Assembly: GCA_036873135.1 (NCBI GenBank)
Contig: JAPTYO010000014.1
Coordinates: forward strand, 20,730,952 to 20,794,951
Reading direction: 5' to 3'
Length of the DNA stretch: 64,000 bases
DNA from: Clarkia xantiana subsp. parviflora
Taxonomy: Eukaryota > Streptophyta > Magnoliopsida > Myrtales > Onagraceae
Shown in pieces: positions 1 to 12,264 of the stretch. Numbering within the stretch: position 1 is the stretch's first letter; each line of letters opens with the position of its first letter. The position numbers and the translations under genes were made by a program. The notes under the pieces are model-generated. The model did no database searches, had not been told where the DNA came from, and was given only the letters and a program-made list of their open reading frames with translations.

Positions 1-681
1 TCCTTTTCTTCCACGAAATTATCCTTTGCCTCTATAGCTTGAGCTACTAAAATCACTCACGACTTTGAGAGCTTGTTCTTCCTCAATTGAATTGCGATTC
101 AACTTTTGTTCATGGACAATTAGGGAGCTCTGCAACTCATCCAAGGTCAGTGTATTTATGTCTTTAGACTCCTCAATGAAACAGACAACGTAATCAAATT
201 TAGCACTTAGAGTTCTAAGAACCTTTTCTACAATGGCAAGATCTTAAACTATCTCACCATAGAATCTCATTCTAGTACATACCTCTAATACTCTAGTGCA
301 GTAGGCCAAGACTTTCTCACATTCTTTCATTTGAAGCAGCTCGAATTCCCTTCGTAAGGCCTGTAGATGAGCTCTTCTCACACGTTCAGACCCCGTTCCC
401 TTGGCCTTCATCGAGTCTCAAATGTCCTTAACAATGTCCTTGCAAAGAATACTGTCAAGGGTTCCCCAATCAATGGATTGAAAAAGGATGTTCTTGGCCT
501 TCATGTCAGTCAACTTCCTCTCCTTGTATGCTGCTTCATCTCCAGTGTCTGTCCCAACTCCATTCTCAGTCACGTCCCAATATTCTCTTGCCCTCATCAG
601 GTTCTCCATGACTAAACTCCATCTGTCGAAGTTACCTTCATATTTGGGTATTGCCAACCCCGTGAAGATGCTCTCCGCCAT
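1..681 (-). pseudogene. Ty1/copia gag (UBN2-type) fragment, broken
   Basis: Read on the minus strand from 681, the frame begins MAESIFTGLAIPKYEGNF and continues through a copia Gag region of the UBN2/DUF4219 type, with the family pattern of a target-binding start followed by a YQGSERVRRA-like stretch near 370. The frame is interrupted by a stop just after position 418 (where the family normally has Trp) and by another near 245. The coding region runs off the left edge of the window. It lies directly downstream of a tRNA-iMet type primer-binding site and an LTR, so it is the 5' part of a copia element pointing left. No intact Gag can be made from it as it stands. Confidence 0.85.
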
Positions 682-711
682 GGATTCGATTGATTTGGAT
701 CCCGAACCGTG

Positions 712-724
712 GGCTCTGATACCA
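712..724 (-). other. Primer-binding site of copia element (tRNA-iMet type)
   Basis: The minus strand reads TGGTATCAGAGCC, the usual plant copia primer-binding site complementary to initiator tRNA-Met. It sits two bases inside the LTR end at 727. Confidence 0.9.
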
Positions 725-726
725 CT

Positions 727-1240
727 TGTAAACTGGATTGATCGAGAAACTCACGCAGACACCTGGTTACTGCTGTAACTTTTGCAGCAAACACCTGAAC
801 CTTGTATGCAAACACCTAAGCTTGTATGCAAACACCTGAGTATGCAAACACCTGAGTATCCAAACACCTGAACTTTGTATGGAAACACCTGAGTATGCAA
901 ACACCTGAACTTTGTATGCAAACACCTAAACTTGTATGCAAACACGTTAAGTTTGTGATAGCAAGAAAGATGAAGAACAAGGAGCGTAAACGTAAACTGA
1001 CTGAATTGATTACTTGAGCTGAGGATTACAACTAATTTAAAGCGTCTACAAAAATAGAAAATCCCTAAGAATTAGCACACTACTCCAACTAAGCTAGAGA
1101 TCAGCTAACCAACTGAAAACGAAAAATATGTGCTGCAAAATTCGAAATTCAACAGAAATGACTGAACTGGTCGATCTAAATCCATCTTCGAACCGGTCTG
1201 ACTAACTAATTCAACTTACTAAATTGGAAACTTCCTAACA
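727..1240 (-). repeat. 5' LTR of copia element
   Basis: On the minus strand this 514-bp segment starts TGTTAGGAAGTTTCC at 1240 and ends GTTTACA at 727, next to the primer-binding site. It therefore has the standard TG...CA ends. The partner LTR is outside the window, so no target-site duplication can be checked. About half of it is a short tandem array (783-945). Confidence 0.85.
783..945 (-). repeat. ~20-bp minisatellite inside the copia LTR
   Basis: About eight imperfect copies of a unit close to GTATGCAAACACCTGAACTT lie head to tail on the plus strand. Units vary in length from about 13 to 21 bases. The array is within the LTR, upstream of the element's presumed transcription start. Confidence 0.85.
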
Positions 1241-1402
1241 CGCCCACCCCTAATTCGTACTATCGATCTTCCGTAAATTTAACAAACACAATATTTTCTA
1301 TGTGTTCGTGATGTGCTGCTATCTGTCATGTCGAAATTGACACACGCCCCTATAGATGATGTGTGCCTGCCAGCTTTAAAAAGTTATTATGGACCTACTT
1401 GA

Positions 1403-1452
1403 AGCCCATAATTCATATTCCTACATAGATACGGTTAAGTTGGATTGGCCCA
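1403..1452 (+). promoter_or_regulatory. Two site II-type motifs upstream of QCR7
   Basis: AGCCCA at 1403-1408 and GGCCCA at 1447-1452 are reverse complements of TGGGCT and TGGGCC. TGGGCY (site II) elements bound by TCP factors are common in promoters of plant nuclear genes for mitochondrial respiratory subunits. They lie about 140-190 bp before the ATG of such a gene. The role here is inferred. Confidence 0.45.
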
Positions 1453-1590
1453 ATAAGACGCGGTCAATGATGAGTGACAAACGACGCCGTTGGTGCCACC
1501 CTTCCATCTCTTTTTCTTCTTCATCGTCGACCTTACGAGAGGCGAGGGACGTATCTGCATAGATCGATCGCCGTTCCAGAGAAAGCGATA

Positions 1591-3401
1591 ATGTCGTCAT
1601 TACTCAAATCATTCGTGGATCCGAAGAAGAACTGGTTTGCTGCGCAGCACATGAAAACCATCTCCAAGCGCCTCCGCTATTACGGTCCTCTCTCAATCGC
1701 TTTTCAGAAACCCTATTTTCATTTCATATGATATCCTGCTCGAACTCTATGTATATTTTCATCTATGATGATCATTGAGCTATTTTCGATTGGAATATCA
1801 TACTCTTTTGAGCTTAGATGGCATATATCTGCATGATATATACTGTGATTTGTCGGCTAATTGGAGAGGGATACTTAATTCTTATTAGGAATTTTCACGA
1901 AGCAGCTGATCATTACGAGCTGCGTGTTTGGATCCACCTGAATATGGATTCGTTTGTTGCATCCATCTTCTGTTGCTTTGATATGCAGACTGTGATTCAT
2001 CTTATGGGTCAAATCTGACGATGGCTAACACTTCTGCTTGATGCAACTACATCTCAAGTTGTGTTTTTCATTATTAATTGATAATGCAGGACTGAGATAT
2101 GATGATCTGTATGATCAATATTATGATTTGGATATAAAGGAGGCGCTCAATCGGCTGCCCAGAGAGATAGTGGATGCTCGGAACCAGCGTCTCAAGCGAG
2201 CAATTGACCTGTCCATGAAGCATGAGTACCTGTCTGAAGAGCTCCAGGTGCTTACCATTTCATTTCTCTCCTTTCCCAGGACATTAGCTGCGTGCTTCCA
2301 GAACCTGAGGCACTAAACTTTTTAAATATTTTTGTAGAGCTAAGTGTATGCATTCTGGGTTCTTACTATTGGATGAGATCGTATGCTGATTTTAATATTC
2401 TTATTCTTCGAGTTAGTATCCTGTATTTTGTCTTCTTGTTAATCAAATCAATTTATTCAAAATTGTTTTTTAGGAGATATATATTTGTCTTGATTCTTGA
2501 AAGCGCATTGAACTTCATACTTCTCTGCTATGTTATCTGCTTTTGCAAGTTACTTGGTGGGCACACTTTCATGATTATAAGTTCCTAATTTTCACAATAT
2601 CCCTCTCCATTGCATTTGCCCTTGCCCATAATTGTTCCTCTCTTTCATGCTGCTTTTTTTTGTTTTTTTTTTGCCTTTATGTTTAATTATGGAGTTTTGT
2701 TCTTATAATGTAGGCCAAGCAAACACCATTCAGGAGCTACCTTAAGGAAATGCTTGCCCTTGTAAGTATCTTGTGGTTGGTTAACTTTGGCAATTTTCAC
2801 ATCACTCATCTTTCTGTCATTTCCAGTAAATTCATGTCACTTTTCATCATTATTCCTTAGTATTCTGATCTGGTTAATTAATGGTTACATGCATCTTATA
2901 CTTTTGGAACTTTGGTATCTCGTAATTGACTCTCTGAAGAATTCTACTTCACTGCCAGTACTTATTGGATCAAGGGTTTAGTTATAACTTAAGGCTATAA
3001 CCTGCATATCTGGAAAATACCATACCATGACCATGAGCGATGGAATGAATTTGATCTTGTAAAGCTAGGGAGTAGGTAGTTCATGTAGTGTATGGACAAG
3101 TTTGAGGTTCCTTGTCTTTTCACTTTGAAGGGTCTTTATATCTTGATTCAAATAATAGTAATAATCAAGCAGTAAAAATCCAGCAATCTCTTTGTAGAAT
3201 ATCATGAGTGAAGAGCTTATACTAAGGAAAATAAAAATTGTGAAAAGCTTAGTTGTTGGATAGACCAATCTGCATCATTCCTACCATATATGTATATGCT
3301 TGAGATAATAAGCTTCTTTATGGGGCTTGCAGGTGAAGAAGGAGAGGGAGGAAAGGGAGGCTCTGGGAGCTCTGCCACTTTACCAGCGCACAATTCCATA
3401 A
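1591..3401 (+). CDS. QCR7: Cytochrome b-c1 complex subunit 7 (complex III, 14 kDa subunit)
   Basis: Four coding exons, 1591-1684, 2090-2247, 2714-2761 and 3333-3401, join in frame with GT-AG introns to give 122 residues, the usual plant length. Hallmarks are LRYDDLYDQYYDLDIKEAL, LPREIVDARNQRLKRA and the C-terminal ALGALPLYQRTIP. The protein is a small nuclear-encoded subunit on the matrix side of ubiquinol-cytochrome c reductase in the inner mitochondrial membrane; it contacts cytochrome b and is needed for assembly. No cleaved presequence is evident, as is normal for the family. The start is the only ATG before VDPKKNWFAAQHMK. Site II-like motifs lie upstream, and a Mutator-type MITE (3660-4112) lies about 260 bp after the stop. 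In Arabidopsis the paralogues are At4g32470 and At5g25450 (from memory). Confidence 0.96.
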
Positions 3402-3659
3402 GCATTTTCCTGGAATCGGTTTTTATTTGCCAGATCATATTCTTCAAAGTAGCTGAAAATTGGGCAGTTTGTTATGATAATAAATTTGATGATGCTTTTC
3501 ACTTTCAATTTTTGAAGGATGTTTCCTTGTAGTGGCTGTTTTTCAGCCATGTGTATTTTCTTTGTCTAGTTGAGTTCATCATCGAGATATGCTCGCCTTG
3601 GGCAAATATTTGGTAGTCATCTAATATTTTTACTACACCCCCATTACATTTTCTTTATA

Positions 3660-4112
3660 GGGTTAAAAACCTATAAACAGTATAGAGTTTGCTCTATGAT
3701 GAAATTAAAGTATATGAAGTTCCAATTTTGTTGAAATCTAGTTTCCGTCTAAATTTGTTGTCACATTTGATGAAATGATGTGAAATGACAAAATTGTCTC
3801 TTACATTATTTTGTTCATTTTAATAGGATGAAAATACCCCTGGTTTCAAATTATGGGGGAAAAGTGTAGATAATTTGGTATTTAGGATACATGGGTAGAT
3901 GCGACATTTCCTTGCAGCACGTGAGGAGTAACAGACGAGGAACATTTTTGGGATTAATTTTTTAAATGTATCACATGATAAAGTTCTGCTATATTTAACC
4001 GTAATTACGGAGACACCAAATTTCAACAAAACTGAAATCTTGGTCACTATATTTTCACATTTAAAATTTCAGATACTAAATTTCAAAGACTGTTTATAGG
4101 TTATTTTAATCC
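3660..4112. mobile_element. Mutator-type MITE with perfect 9-bp TSD
   Basis: The ends are inverted: left GGGTTAAAAACCTATAAACAG, right reverse complement GGATTAAAATAACCTATAAAC, with imperfect inverted similarity continuing inward. The identical 9-mer TTCTTTATA flanks it at 3651-3659 and 4113-4121. A 9-bp duplication is the signature of Mutator-like transposition. There is no coding capacity. It sits between QCR7 and the convergent gene at 4515-6334 and may be part of a 3' UTR. Confidence 0.88.
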
Positions 4113-4121
4113 TTCTTTATA

Positions 4122-4514
4122 TGGCTATGCTGAGTGTATAGCTGGTGTTTGAGGCGATGAAGGCATGTTTGCCTTGCCGTGGATATGTGTAGATTTGTGA
4201 CATATTGTTGCTTATCTGAAAATAACTGTTGTAATGTGAGGACCAGTTAAAGGCAGATGAAAGTTGCAAGGACATTGGATCACGGCTTCGGATCACCTTC
4301 ATTTCAATGACTTTTTTCCTCTACGATCTGAATCATATTCTTTCTGATTGTCGTTCACAAAAGGTTCTGCATATTTAGAGACAACAAGCAGCCCTGTGAC
4401 AGAGGTCGTGTAGCAAATACAGGTTTGAAATGTCTACAAAGAACAGAAAATAAGTACATTCTCGATCTCAACAGGTGAATCCCGTGATCAAAGTACGGCA
4501 ATGACCGGAACTTG
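4122..4514. other. Intergenic DNA between convergent genes
   Basis: Plain intergenic sequence, probably holding the 3' UTR of the minus-strand gene that ends at 4515. I see no motif or coding signal. Confidence 0.6.
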
Positions 4515-6334
4515 TCACTTCAGCTTAGACTTTGATGACCTCCCCACTGGCTTGGCAATGGGTCGAGCAGGTGCGGTTTTCATGGCCTTCTTCACATCGT
4601 ATTTAATGGAAGAAAGGGCACATATCAAAGCGAACGCAATGGTCGGGGATACGTAGATTGCTTTTGTTGGATCGGGGTTTACGGGCTTTCCCAAGATTCC
4701 CTCCTTAACGAGTCCCCAAATTATCAGCAATGTTCCAAACATGGTCATCCTTCCTGGTTTGAGGAGACCCACCACCGCTCCTGCCACACAGAAATAGCTT
4801 CCTGCAAGAACCTGGTAGGGACAAAACAATCATTTATCAACAGTTTGTCGGGATTTTGGAGCAAAGTGAGCTTTTATATCAACTGTCCAGCTACAGATGG
4901 ATCAATCCACGATGAATTCTACAAAGTTCAAGTAGAAACAGATTCTGGAAGCAAAGAGACACAACAGACCTCCACTAAACCCGGCCATAATAGATGTTCC
5001 ACAATTGCCCTCATATAACCAACAACAATTATAAGCCAGCATTAACTTCAAGGTCGTCAACTATATCAAGAAGATAGTAACCAAGATAGACTATAATTCT
5101 TTGCAAAACTAAGAAGAATCATATAACAAGCTTCTACTATTGCAATCTGAAAGCGTGCATAGAGCTGCATAATTTTGCAGAACAAGTTGCTTAGCAAATT
5201 CTGATAATTGAGGTACCCTCAAGTTAAACATAACCAAACAAATTGGCATAAGGGGAAATAAATGAACCTCTAAGCGCTGTAGATCGACCACGGGAGAGGC
5301 ATCCTTGACAGTGGTCAAATTGTAAATGTCTAATAAATCATTCCAGCTTGGAACAGTTGTATTCTTGATTAGGCCATTAACAACAGCTCCAGGGTACAAA
5401 AGGGCCTTCACCACAGGAGAAGGAAATATCTCACTTGAAATTAGTTGAGAGGAAGTAACATGAATCGGCGTAGTACACATGCCAGCCCTGCATGGCACCC
5501 TGCAAGGATACAACTTTTTTATTTAGATCAATAATAACACAAATGATTCAGTTTTTGCACTTCATCTAATAGGAGCAACAAGAATGCTAGTCAAAGTATT
5601 GAAGACTGCTTCAATGGAATATATCCCAGAAAGCAGCGGCTACACTGAAGGAAAATAAATAGCCTAGTATACAACTATACATAGTTCATTGCAAGTAACC
5701 ACCATTTCTATATGAAAAATACCATAGGGAAAATTAACACATCATTTCGGGGCATCTACTGAAGGAAAACCCCTATTATAATTATTATCAGGTTTCAAAT
5801 GTTTCGCCCTTTATATATGAAAAAACATCATAGGAACAAATTTTCTAACAGAGAAACAAATACATATAGCTGAAGCAAGCAATTAGATATACTGCAGTTG
5901 GTATAGCTTAAAAGGAAAAACTTTGCAAGTCATGGCAAAGTAGCTACCAAATGCATGCCTCACCTCACCCTTAAAATCAGTTTCTTATGTTCAGCAAGAC
6001 AAATCAATCATCCTAAAGACGATAAGAAATCTAAGTAGGCAATATTAATTAAGAGCACAAACTACATCGATGATGCATCGAAGTCAAAGACTGAGCTATT
6101 TATTCTCTAGTTAAGAAGAAGGTATATTCCTTGCAAATTTCAGCTGCCATTCGATGAGAGGAAGCAGATGGTAGGATTAAGAAACCGATGATCCTCAAAA
6201 TCAACGAAAATCCATAACGGTCGCAGCAAACAATTCCAATGTTACCTGAAGAGAGGGATTTGAAGAATGATGAGCAAGAAGTAGAGGCGAGCAGCTATAG
6301 TAGAAACGGAGTCCGCCCATCCCTTAGACGCCAT
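4515..6334 (-). CDS. Conserved plant multi-pass membrane protein, unknown function
   Basis: Three exons on the minus strand, 6334-6246, 5499-5268 and 4811-4515, join in frame across GT-AG introns to give 205 residues. It starts MASKGWADSVSTIAARLYFL; the junctions restore LFR-VPCRAG and RLE-VLAGSYF. Hydrophobic segments lie at about residues 9-30, 107-125, 131-148 and 163-180, suggesting three or four membrane passes, with a basic Lys/Ser/Arg-rich tail. The segment AGSYFCVAGAVVGLLKPGR and the following FGTLLIIWGLVKEGILGKP look strongly constrained. I recognise it only as an uncharacterised protein found across land plants and give no function. A (CTAT)n microsatellite lies in its 5' leader. 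The gene converges with QCR7. Confidence 0.88.
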
Positions 6335-6368
6335 TAGCAGCACTACACCACCGGAGTGAATTAAATCG

Positions 6369-6370
6369 AG

Positions 6371-6409
<39 letters not shown>

Positions 6410-6410
6410 G
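6369..6410. repeat. (GATA)n microsatellite in 5' leader
   Basis: About ten uninterrupted GATA units on the plus strand (CTAT on the coding strand), 35-75 bp upstream of the start codon of the membrane-protein gene. Length variation here would alter its 5' UTR or core promoter. Confidence 0.9.
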
Positions 6411-6698
6411 AGGAAAAAAGAAAGACGATCTGATTCTGGTTGACAGACGACGGATCAGAAGAAAATAGGCAGTGGTAGTTTCGTGAATATTGTTAATCGT
6501 CTGTGGCAGACTGGCAGGTTGTCGTGGGGATAAATAAGATAACATTAATTAATTAATTAAAATAATGACTAATATAATTGCACCGTTACTCTGCCTACAG
6601 TTGATATGTTGGCAATGCCATGTCATACCCTCAGCTTTTACTTTTGACTTGACACACCCAAAAGTTATGAATATGTCTCATTTTTACTTGAGTGATGA

Positions 6699-7205
6699 GG
6701 TTTTTTAGTCTATGATGTTTGACAACTTTTGGGTTTTGGTCAATGATGTTTTTTTTACCTAGTTTTGGTACCATATGTTTGCAGATTTTTTCTAGTTTTG
6801 GTCTAACCGTTACATTCCGTCCATTTTTTGACATGTACAAGTCACGTGATTCACCCTAAATTTTTAATTTTGTTCAATTTAGTCCCTCTAATACTTTCCT
6901 AACATTTTTTTTGTTCAATTTAGTCCCGAAGTTTCAAAAATCCAATTGGACCTATTGTCCAATTGGGGTCAATTTTAAAACTTCGGGACTAAATTGAACA
7001 AAAAAAAGGTTAAGAAAGTATTAGAGGGACTACATTTAAAGTTTAGAATGGATCACGTGACTTAAACATGTCAAAAAATGGACGGAATGTAACGGTTAGA
7101 CCAAAACTAGAAAAAATCTGCAAACATATGGTACCAAAACTAGGTAAAAAAAAACATCATTGACCAAAACCCAAAAGTTGTCAAACATTATAGACCAAAA
7201 GACCT
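6699..7205. mobile_element. Fold-back MITE, ~250-bp inverted arms
   Basis: The left arm (6699-~6955) is repeated in inverse orientation at ~6970-7205, about 90% identical by eye. Shared blocks include the complement of GGTACCAAAACTAGGT and TGACCAAAACCCAAAAG. A short inner palindrome around CCAATTGGACC marks the axis near 6955. No convincing target-site duplication was found. It has no coding capacity and lies upstream of the membrane-protein gene. Confidence 0.8.
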
Positions 7206-7608
7206 GTTAACCTAAATATAATTTAACATCGTAGTTTGTATGTAGTGAATAGTTATGGATAGGGGTGAAACCGGACCAGTCGGATCGATTTTTTGCTTGT
7301 TTCGAATTAATTTTCACAGATTTTTCAGACCAACCGGATTTTAGTTTCACCTTCGTAAGGATGAGTTTCCAAGGTACAAGCATGCAAGATAAAATGGAAA
7401 TAGAATTAGTCTAAACTCGAAGTTATACATGCATTTCTTCATTTGGATTTTGGAGATGTTGGAGTACTGACTGCAAACTAGTGTCTAAGTAATCATATTT
7501 GATGTTAAAATGCAAAACAAAATTTAAATTGAGAAAATATTTAAAGGTATAACCTGATAAGTTGTTTAGGCTTTCATCCCAGGCTAACTTACAAACTTTA
7601 AATATATA
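7206..7608. other. AT-rich intergenic DNA
   Basis: Unique-looking AT-rich sequence between the fold-back element and the Helitron terminus. I see nothing recognisable in it. Confidence 0.5.
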
Positions 7609-10600
7609 CTAGTTATTTTAAGTGTGCGTTGCACGCACGTGTTTTTAATTTTAATTTCATATAAATTTTATAATCTAATATAGTATATAGTAAAAATATA
7701 AGTATTGCAATTACATTAAATATGTCAAGATTTTTGTTATCCTTATCATCATAAGTATAATGTACAAAATTTATTGACTAAAAAATATATGAGTTTTCAT
7801 GACTATCCCTCAATAGTTTAGACATCTTGTTCGATATAATAGTAAACTTTACAGATTGGAGCAATCGAGCAGTCAATATGCAATAACATCATAGGAAATG
7901 TTTACAAAGATAATATCACAATTCTTATTAACAATTTAGTTAACGGGTATTTTTTTTATTGGTACATCTTATAGAGATATGGCAGTTTTACGGTGTAATC
8001 TTTCACATTACTATAATATTTAAAGTCAAACGGTACATTTTGTGTGTTGGAGATTGTTGATGAACTTAGGATGGAACATTGAGGCTCAAAAAAGAAGTAA
8101 AACATGGAGGGTCCAGTCCTAGAAGCCCTAACTAACGTGTACCCAAGTTTACGTTTAATTAAGATAATATTACTGAGTGGAACGTTGAAGTTTTAGTTAT
8201 ATCAAAAACTAATATGTTTGAGTTTTGTAAGATAAGACTACTCATTGCAATGATAAGTTATGTGTTAAATGACACAGTTATAGATGTATTTATAACCCAA
8301 TTAAAATATTAATTCTATTAAAACCAATAAAAGTATATAGATGTTGTCTGATATATGTATAGAATTTGCGGGCACGTCTTCTCCAAATACATTATAATTA
8401 ATTTTTGAAATGGTAAACACATCTTTGAATAATGATTTACCACGTAAAATATTTTTTATTAATGGATGGAAGTTTGTGTTGAATTATCAATGGTTTTCCA
8501 TGGAGAATAAAGCAATTGGTGATATTGCAAATAGCAAAACAAAACAAAGACATGACAGTAGTTGCAGAGAATAGATAAAAGTAAGAGGTGAAGCGCTAAT
8601 AAATAGTAAGTGCGCTAGTAAGTGCCAGAGGAATCTAGACTGAACAGAGAGTGTCATTTCAATGCACATTAAACATCATGGAATAACTGAAGTCCAATTT
8701 CATAACCGAGAACATTGAAGAGGGACATCATTGTCACAACATAGCTTCAACTACCCTAAAGAATTGACTACATCGAACGTACAACCCAATGAAACTTATA
8801 AAGGCGTGTATGTACTACATATGCAATATCATCGATTTAATTTGTAAAGATATTGCCCAATGCAAAATCGCAACCATCAACCATGAATAATCATCGCCTA
8901 TAATGTAATGTCTAAATCTGGTTTCTCGTTAAACTACATAATGTAGTATAATTAATTCATTATGATACATTGTAGTCATATTTTAGTTCAGGGTAAAACT
9001 TCCTAAAAACAATCCAAAAAATGATTTATGTTGTTGTTAGGTGTCTCAGATTTAAAATGTTGATATTATGTTTCCCAAATATCGATTTGTTTAATTTTCA
9101 ATATGCCGTCCGTTTTTCTCTCTAAAATTGACGGACTGTGTGCGCGTGATCCGTTTTGAACAGAAATTGAAACAAAAAATTATCATTCCCATTAAAAAAA
9201 GAAGTTACCAAACCGTTTTAGAACTATTTTTTTTTTTGTTTCATATATCGGTTCAATACGGATGACGTGCACCACACCTGTCAATTTTAATGAGATAAAC
9301 AGTCAGAAAACTGAAAATTAACCACACTGAAATTTGAGACATCTAATATCACCATTTTAAATTTGAGACACTTAATAGCAAAATGAGTCATATTTGAAAT
9401 TATTTTTAGGCTCTCAACCCTATGATTGACCCATACATTTGATAAATCACTTAACTTACAACATTGAGCAGTGCTGAATAACAACACTTAAAACTACTAT
9501 TTAGGATGCCATTTCTTCTCCCATCTGATCACAATATCAGAACTTCACTTATTTACCTTGTGTAGCGTGCTTCTTTTTAATTGGGTATAGAATGAGATTT
9601 TTGCAGAAATTAATTAACTTATGTATGGTTATTAATGGTATATATCAATAATGGTCTAACAAACAACAAGCACATCAGAACAGTAATCAAACAAATTCTA
9701 ACTGATATTAATATGTAATATTTACCTTGAATAAGTCTTGAAATTGCATAGATGGCCAGGAGAAGAGGTAGCTCCCCTACGAAGATTTACAAATTAAAGA
9801 CCTGCAAAGTGAGCCTCTAATTACTCAAATATAATTGCACCATGCATGTAAAGAAAAATATATCGAACTTGTTGAGGAAATCGTAGATGTCATTAATGAA
9901 GCGAGTACCGAACATCCCGGTGCTCAACCGAAGGCTAGCTCTTATCAAAACCAAATCAAAAAATATTATAAATACCGTTGTTGATGTAATTAATATTGTT
10001 AGGTTTTACAACTATCTAAACTATTTCTTGCTCAAAAAAAAAAAAAAAAAAACTATTAACCTTACTTATTTATAACGAAGAATGCTGCTTTTATAACCTT
10101 TTCATGTCAATCTTAGTTAATAAGCTTCTTTGAATCAAATAAATGGAAGGTGGCAAATAAAAGTAGATAAACAAACAAATTGAGGCAAAATCAATGCGAT
10201 ATAAATTGAACCAATCTATCAAAGATGAAACTTATAATTTCAACTTTCACGACTTCATTGTCACTTAAAGAGAGGCATGGCTTCCTCATAGATATCCAGA
10301 CTTAAGTTCCCTAAAAAATAAGAACTTTCGCAGTTTCTGCATTTAATCAGTAACCACCAACCTGAAAGACCCCAATTGCACCGTTCACAGTTTTAAACAC
10401 TTCATTAATTCACTAATTAAACAACGAAGGGTGAGAAGAAATAATCAAGAAACACTTACATGACAACAATGAGCAACAGAACCGCTGCAACTAACAAAGA
10501 ATTGATTTTTCTTGGAGTCTGAGACTGTATTCGTGCATGTTACGAGGGAACATAGAGAATGGTTGTCTTGGTGATGAGCGGTGGAGACCAACAGATTGGC

Positions 10601-10843
10601 CGGGAGAGACAGGTGGCTGTGAACGGTAGAGGAGAGAGTTTTAGGAAGAATAGGGAGCGGGAGGCAAAATTCACACATGCTGTTTCTTCTTAGCGGATGT
10701 ACCTTTGAGATTGCAGGCCGGTTCGTTTAAAAACAATTTGGTTTGTAATTTTTTTTTTCAAACAGGTCTGCAAACTGATCAATTGAAGGGATGTGTCTTT
10801 TGGGGGTAAGGACCCAACACAAATTATATATTGGTATAGTAGA
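7609..10843 (-). mobile_element. Non-autonomous Helitron, copy 1 (complete)
   Basis: On the minus strand the element starts TCTACTATACCAATATATAA at 10843 and ends CTAG at 7609-7612. It is flanked by host A on the 5' side and T on the 3' side, as Helitron insertion requires. A hairpin, GTGCGT-loop-ACGCAC (7624-7638), stands 11 bases before the CTAG end. No Rep/helicase coding is present. Its first ~350 bp (10843 down to ~10450), including a run close to GGGTCCTTACCCCCAAAAGA, match the start of the Helitron at 42561-47162. It contains a second-level MITE at 8991-9420. Most of the interior is AT-rich with no genes. Confidence 0.82.
8991..9420. mobile_element. Fold-back MITE inside Helitron copy 1
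   Basis: Left end GGGTAAAACTTCCTAAAAAC and the inverted right end (GGGTTGAGAGCCTAAAAATA) share a 70-bp imperfect terminal inverted repeat that includes GTGTCTCAGATTTAAAATG. The ends resemble those of the Mutator-type MITE at 3660-4112. The flanking 9-mers agree at only 5 of 9 positions, so the TSD is decayed or absent. Confidence 0.65.
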
Positions 10844-11940
10844 TATATGCTAAAGATAAAATATACCCATACTTTATCTTTAATAAAGTCACATAGCTCA
10901 ATATACATGAGGACCAAAGCAAGGTTGAAAATAAGATTACATCATTATAAAAACTATTTGGTAATAAAGGTGAAAGACATAAAAGTTAATATGATCTACA
11001 CATGACGATAATAATACTTAGTAACACTTCAACAAAGATTGAATCACGATTCGTTGAAATGGGGTCTTTCAACCAACACATTTGATTGATACCGAAGAAG
11101 AAGAATCTGGTATCCACAACTAGTTTCTTTGAATTGTTGGCAGTGATAGATCTTGGAAAGAATTGCTAGAAAGAAAGTAAGCAACTCCTTGACTTGGTGG
11201 TGTGTTTGGCATAACATATGCTTAATAAATAGAGTTTGTATAACTTAATAAAAAACTAATGTGTTTCACCTTTTAGAGAGAAACCCTATCAACTTCCTTT
11301 TATATGAATTAGAAAAAAAACTCTAATAAGATCAAATTATCGGATCATAATAAAAACAGTTAATGAGGTGGCGCGATTGGGCGGACGAACGGGTTCTGTC
11401 CCCAAATTAACTCTGTCCCTAACCTCTGTCTCAGCCTTGTATAGCCGACACATGGCTTTAATGATTTTAATATTTTATAGATGAATGTTACACGAGCTGC
11501 ACTTCTTTGAATTATACAACTTCACATGCACTACTGTACACCACCAAATAAAATAACTAGCACATTATATAATATTATTATTATTATTATTTTCCACCGA
11601 CTAAAATTAAAAAAAAAAAAAACATTTTACCTTTTTCGAGAATGATACAACTTCATCACAAGTATTACCTTAAATTATCTCCATTTTTTCACCTCGAAAT
11701 CAATACCATGACTTGAATTTGAAGCAACTAACGATATTTCCTACCATGAAATAAATAATATTTTATTAAAAGCACTTATAGAATATAAATTAAATATTAG
11801 CATGTGATTACACATACCGAATAACTTAAATTGTAGAATGGCTCGCCAAATTGATTGTTGATGTCAAACAAAAATTTGAAGCACTTAGCACTGTATACTT
11901 AGTATATAACTTTTAATTCCCATTATATACATAAATGAGA

Positions 11941-12144
11941 TATAAGGGAATAAGATATATTATAGATAAATATATCTTATTATATTTAGATGAATATATC
12001 TAGATTAGGAATAGATATATTCTTAGTATATTATCAGATTATGTTTCTTATTATATTGCTATAGATATAGTCTTGTATCTATATATATAGGTACATGTAC
12101 TCAACCATAAATAACATCAATAATACAATTCTCATTCTTCTATA
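11941..12144 (+). repeat. 5' LTR (TATA-ended element)
   Basis: Matches 13359-13562 with no difference that I can find by eye. It contains several TATATC/GATATA runs and is extremely AT-rich. Confidence 0.9.
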
Positions 12145-12264
12145 TGGTATCAGAGCCTTTCTAACTCCAACGAGTACAACTTACAAGTCGTCGCCCATCA
12201 TCATCGCTGTTCAGGGGCGGTCGGCACCGCCGTCAACTATGAAGATGTCATGCCGGCCGCCCCC

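Noticed and set aside
783..945. CRISPR-like array
   Set aside because: Short direct repeats have no spacers of constant length, lie in a retrotransposon LTR and the genome is a plant nuclear one.
5109..5513. 134-codon minus-strand frame as a separate gene
   Set aside because: Its left part is intron 2 and its start is not ATG; residues 5499-5268 form exon 2 of the three-exon membrane-protein gene.
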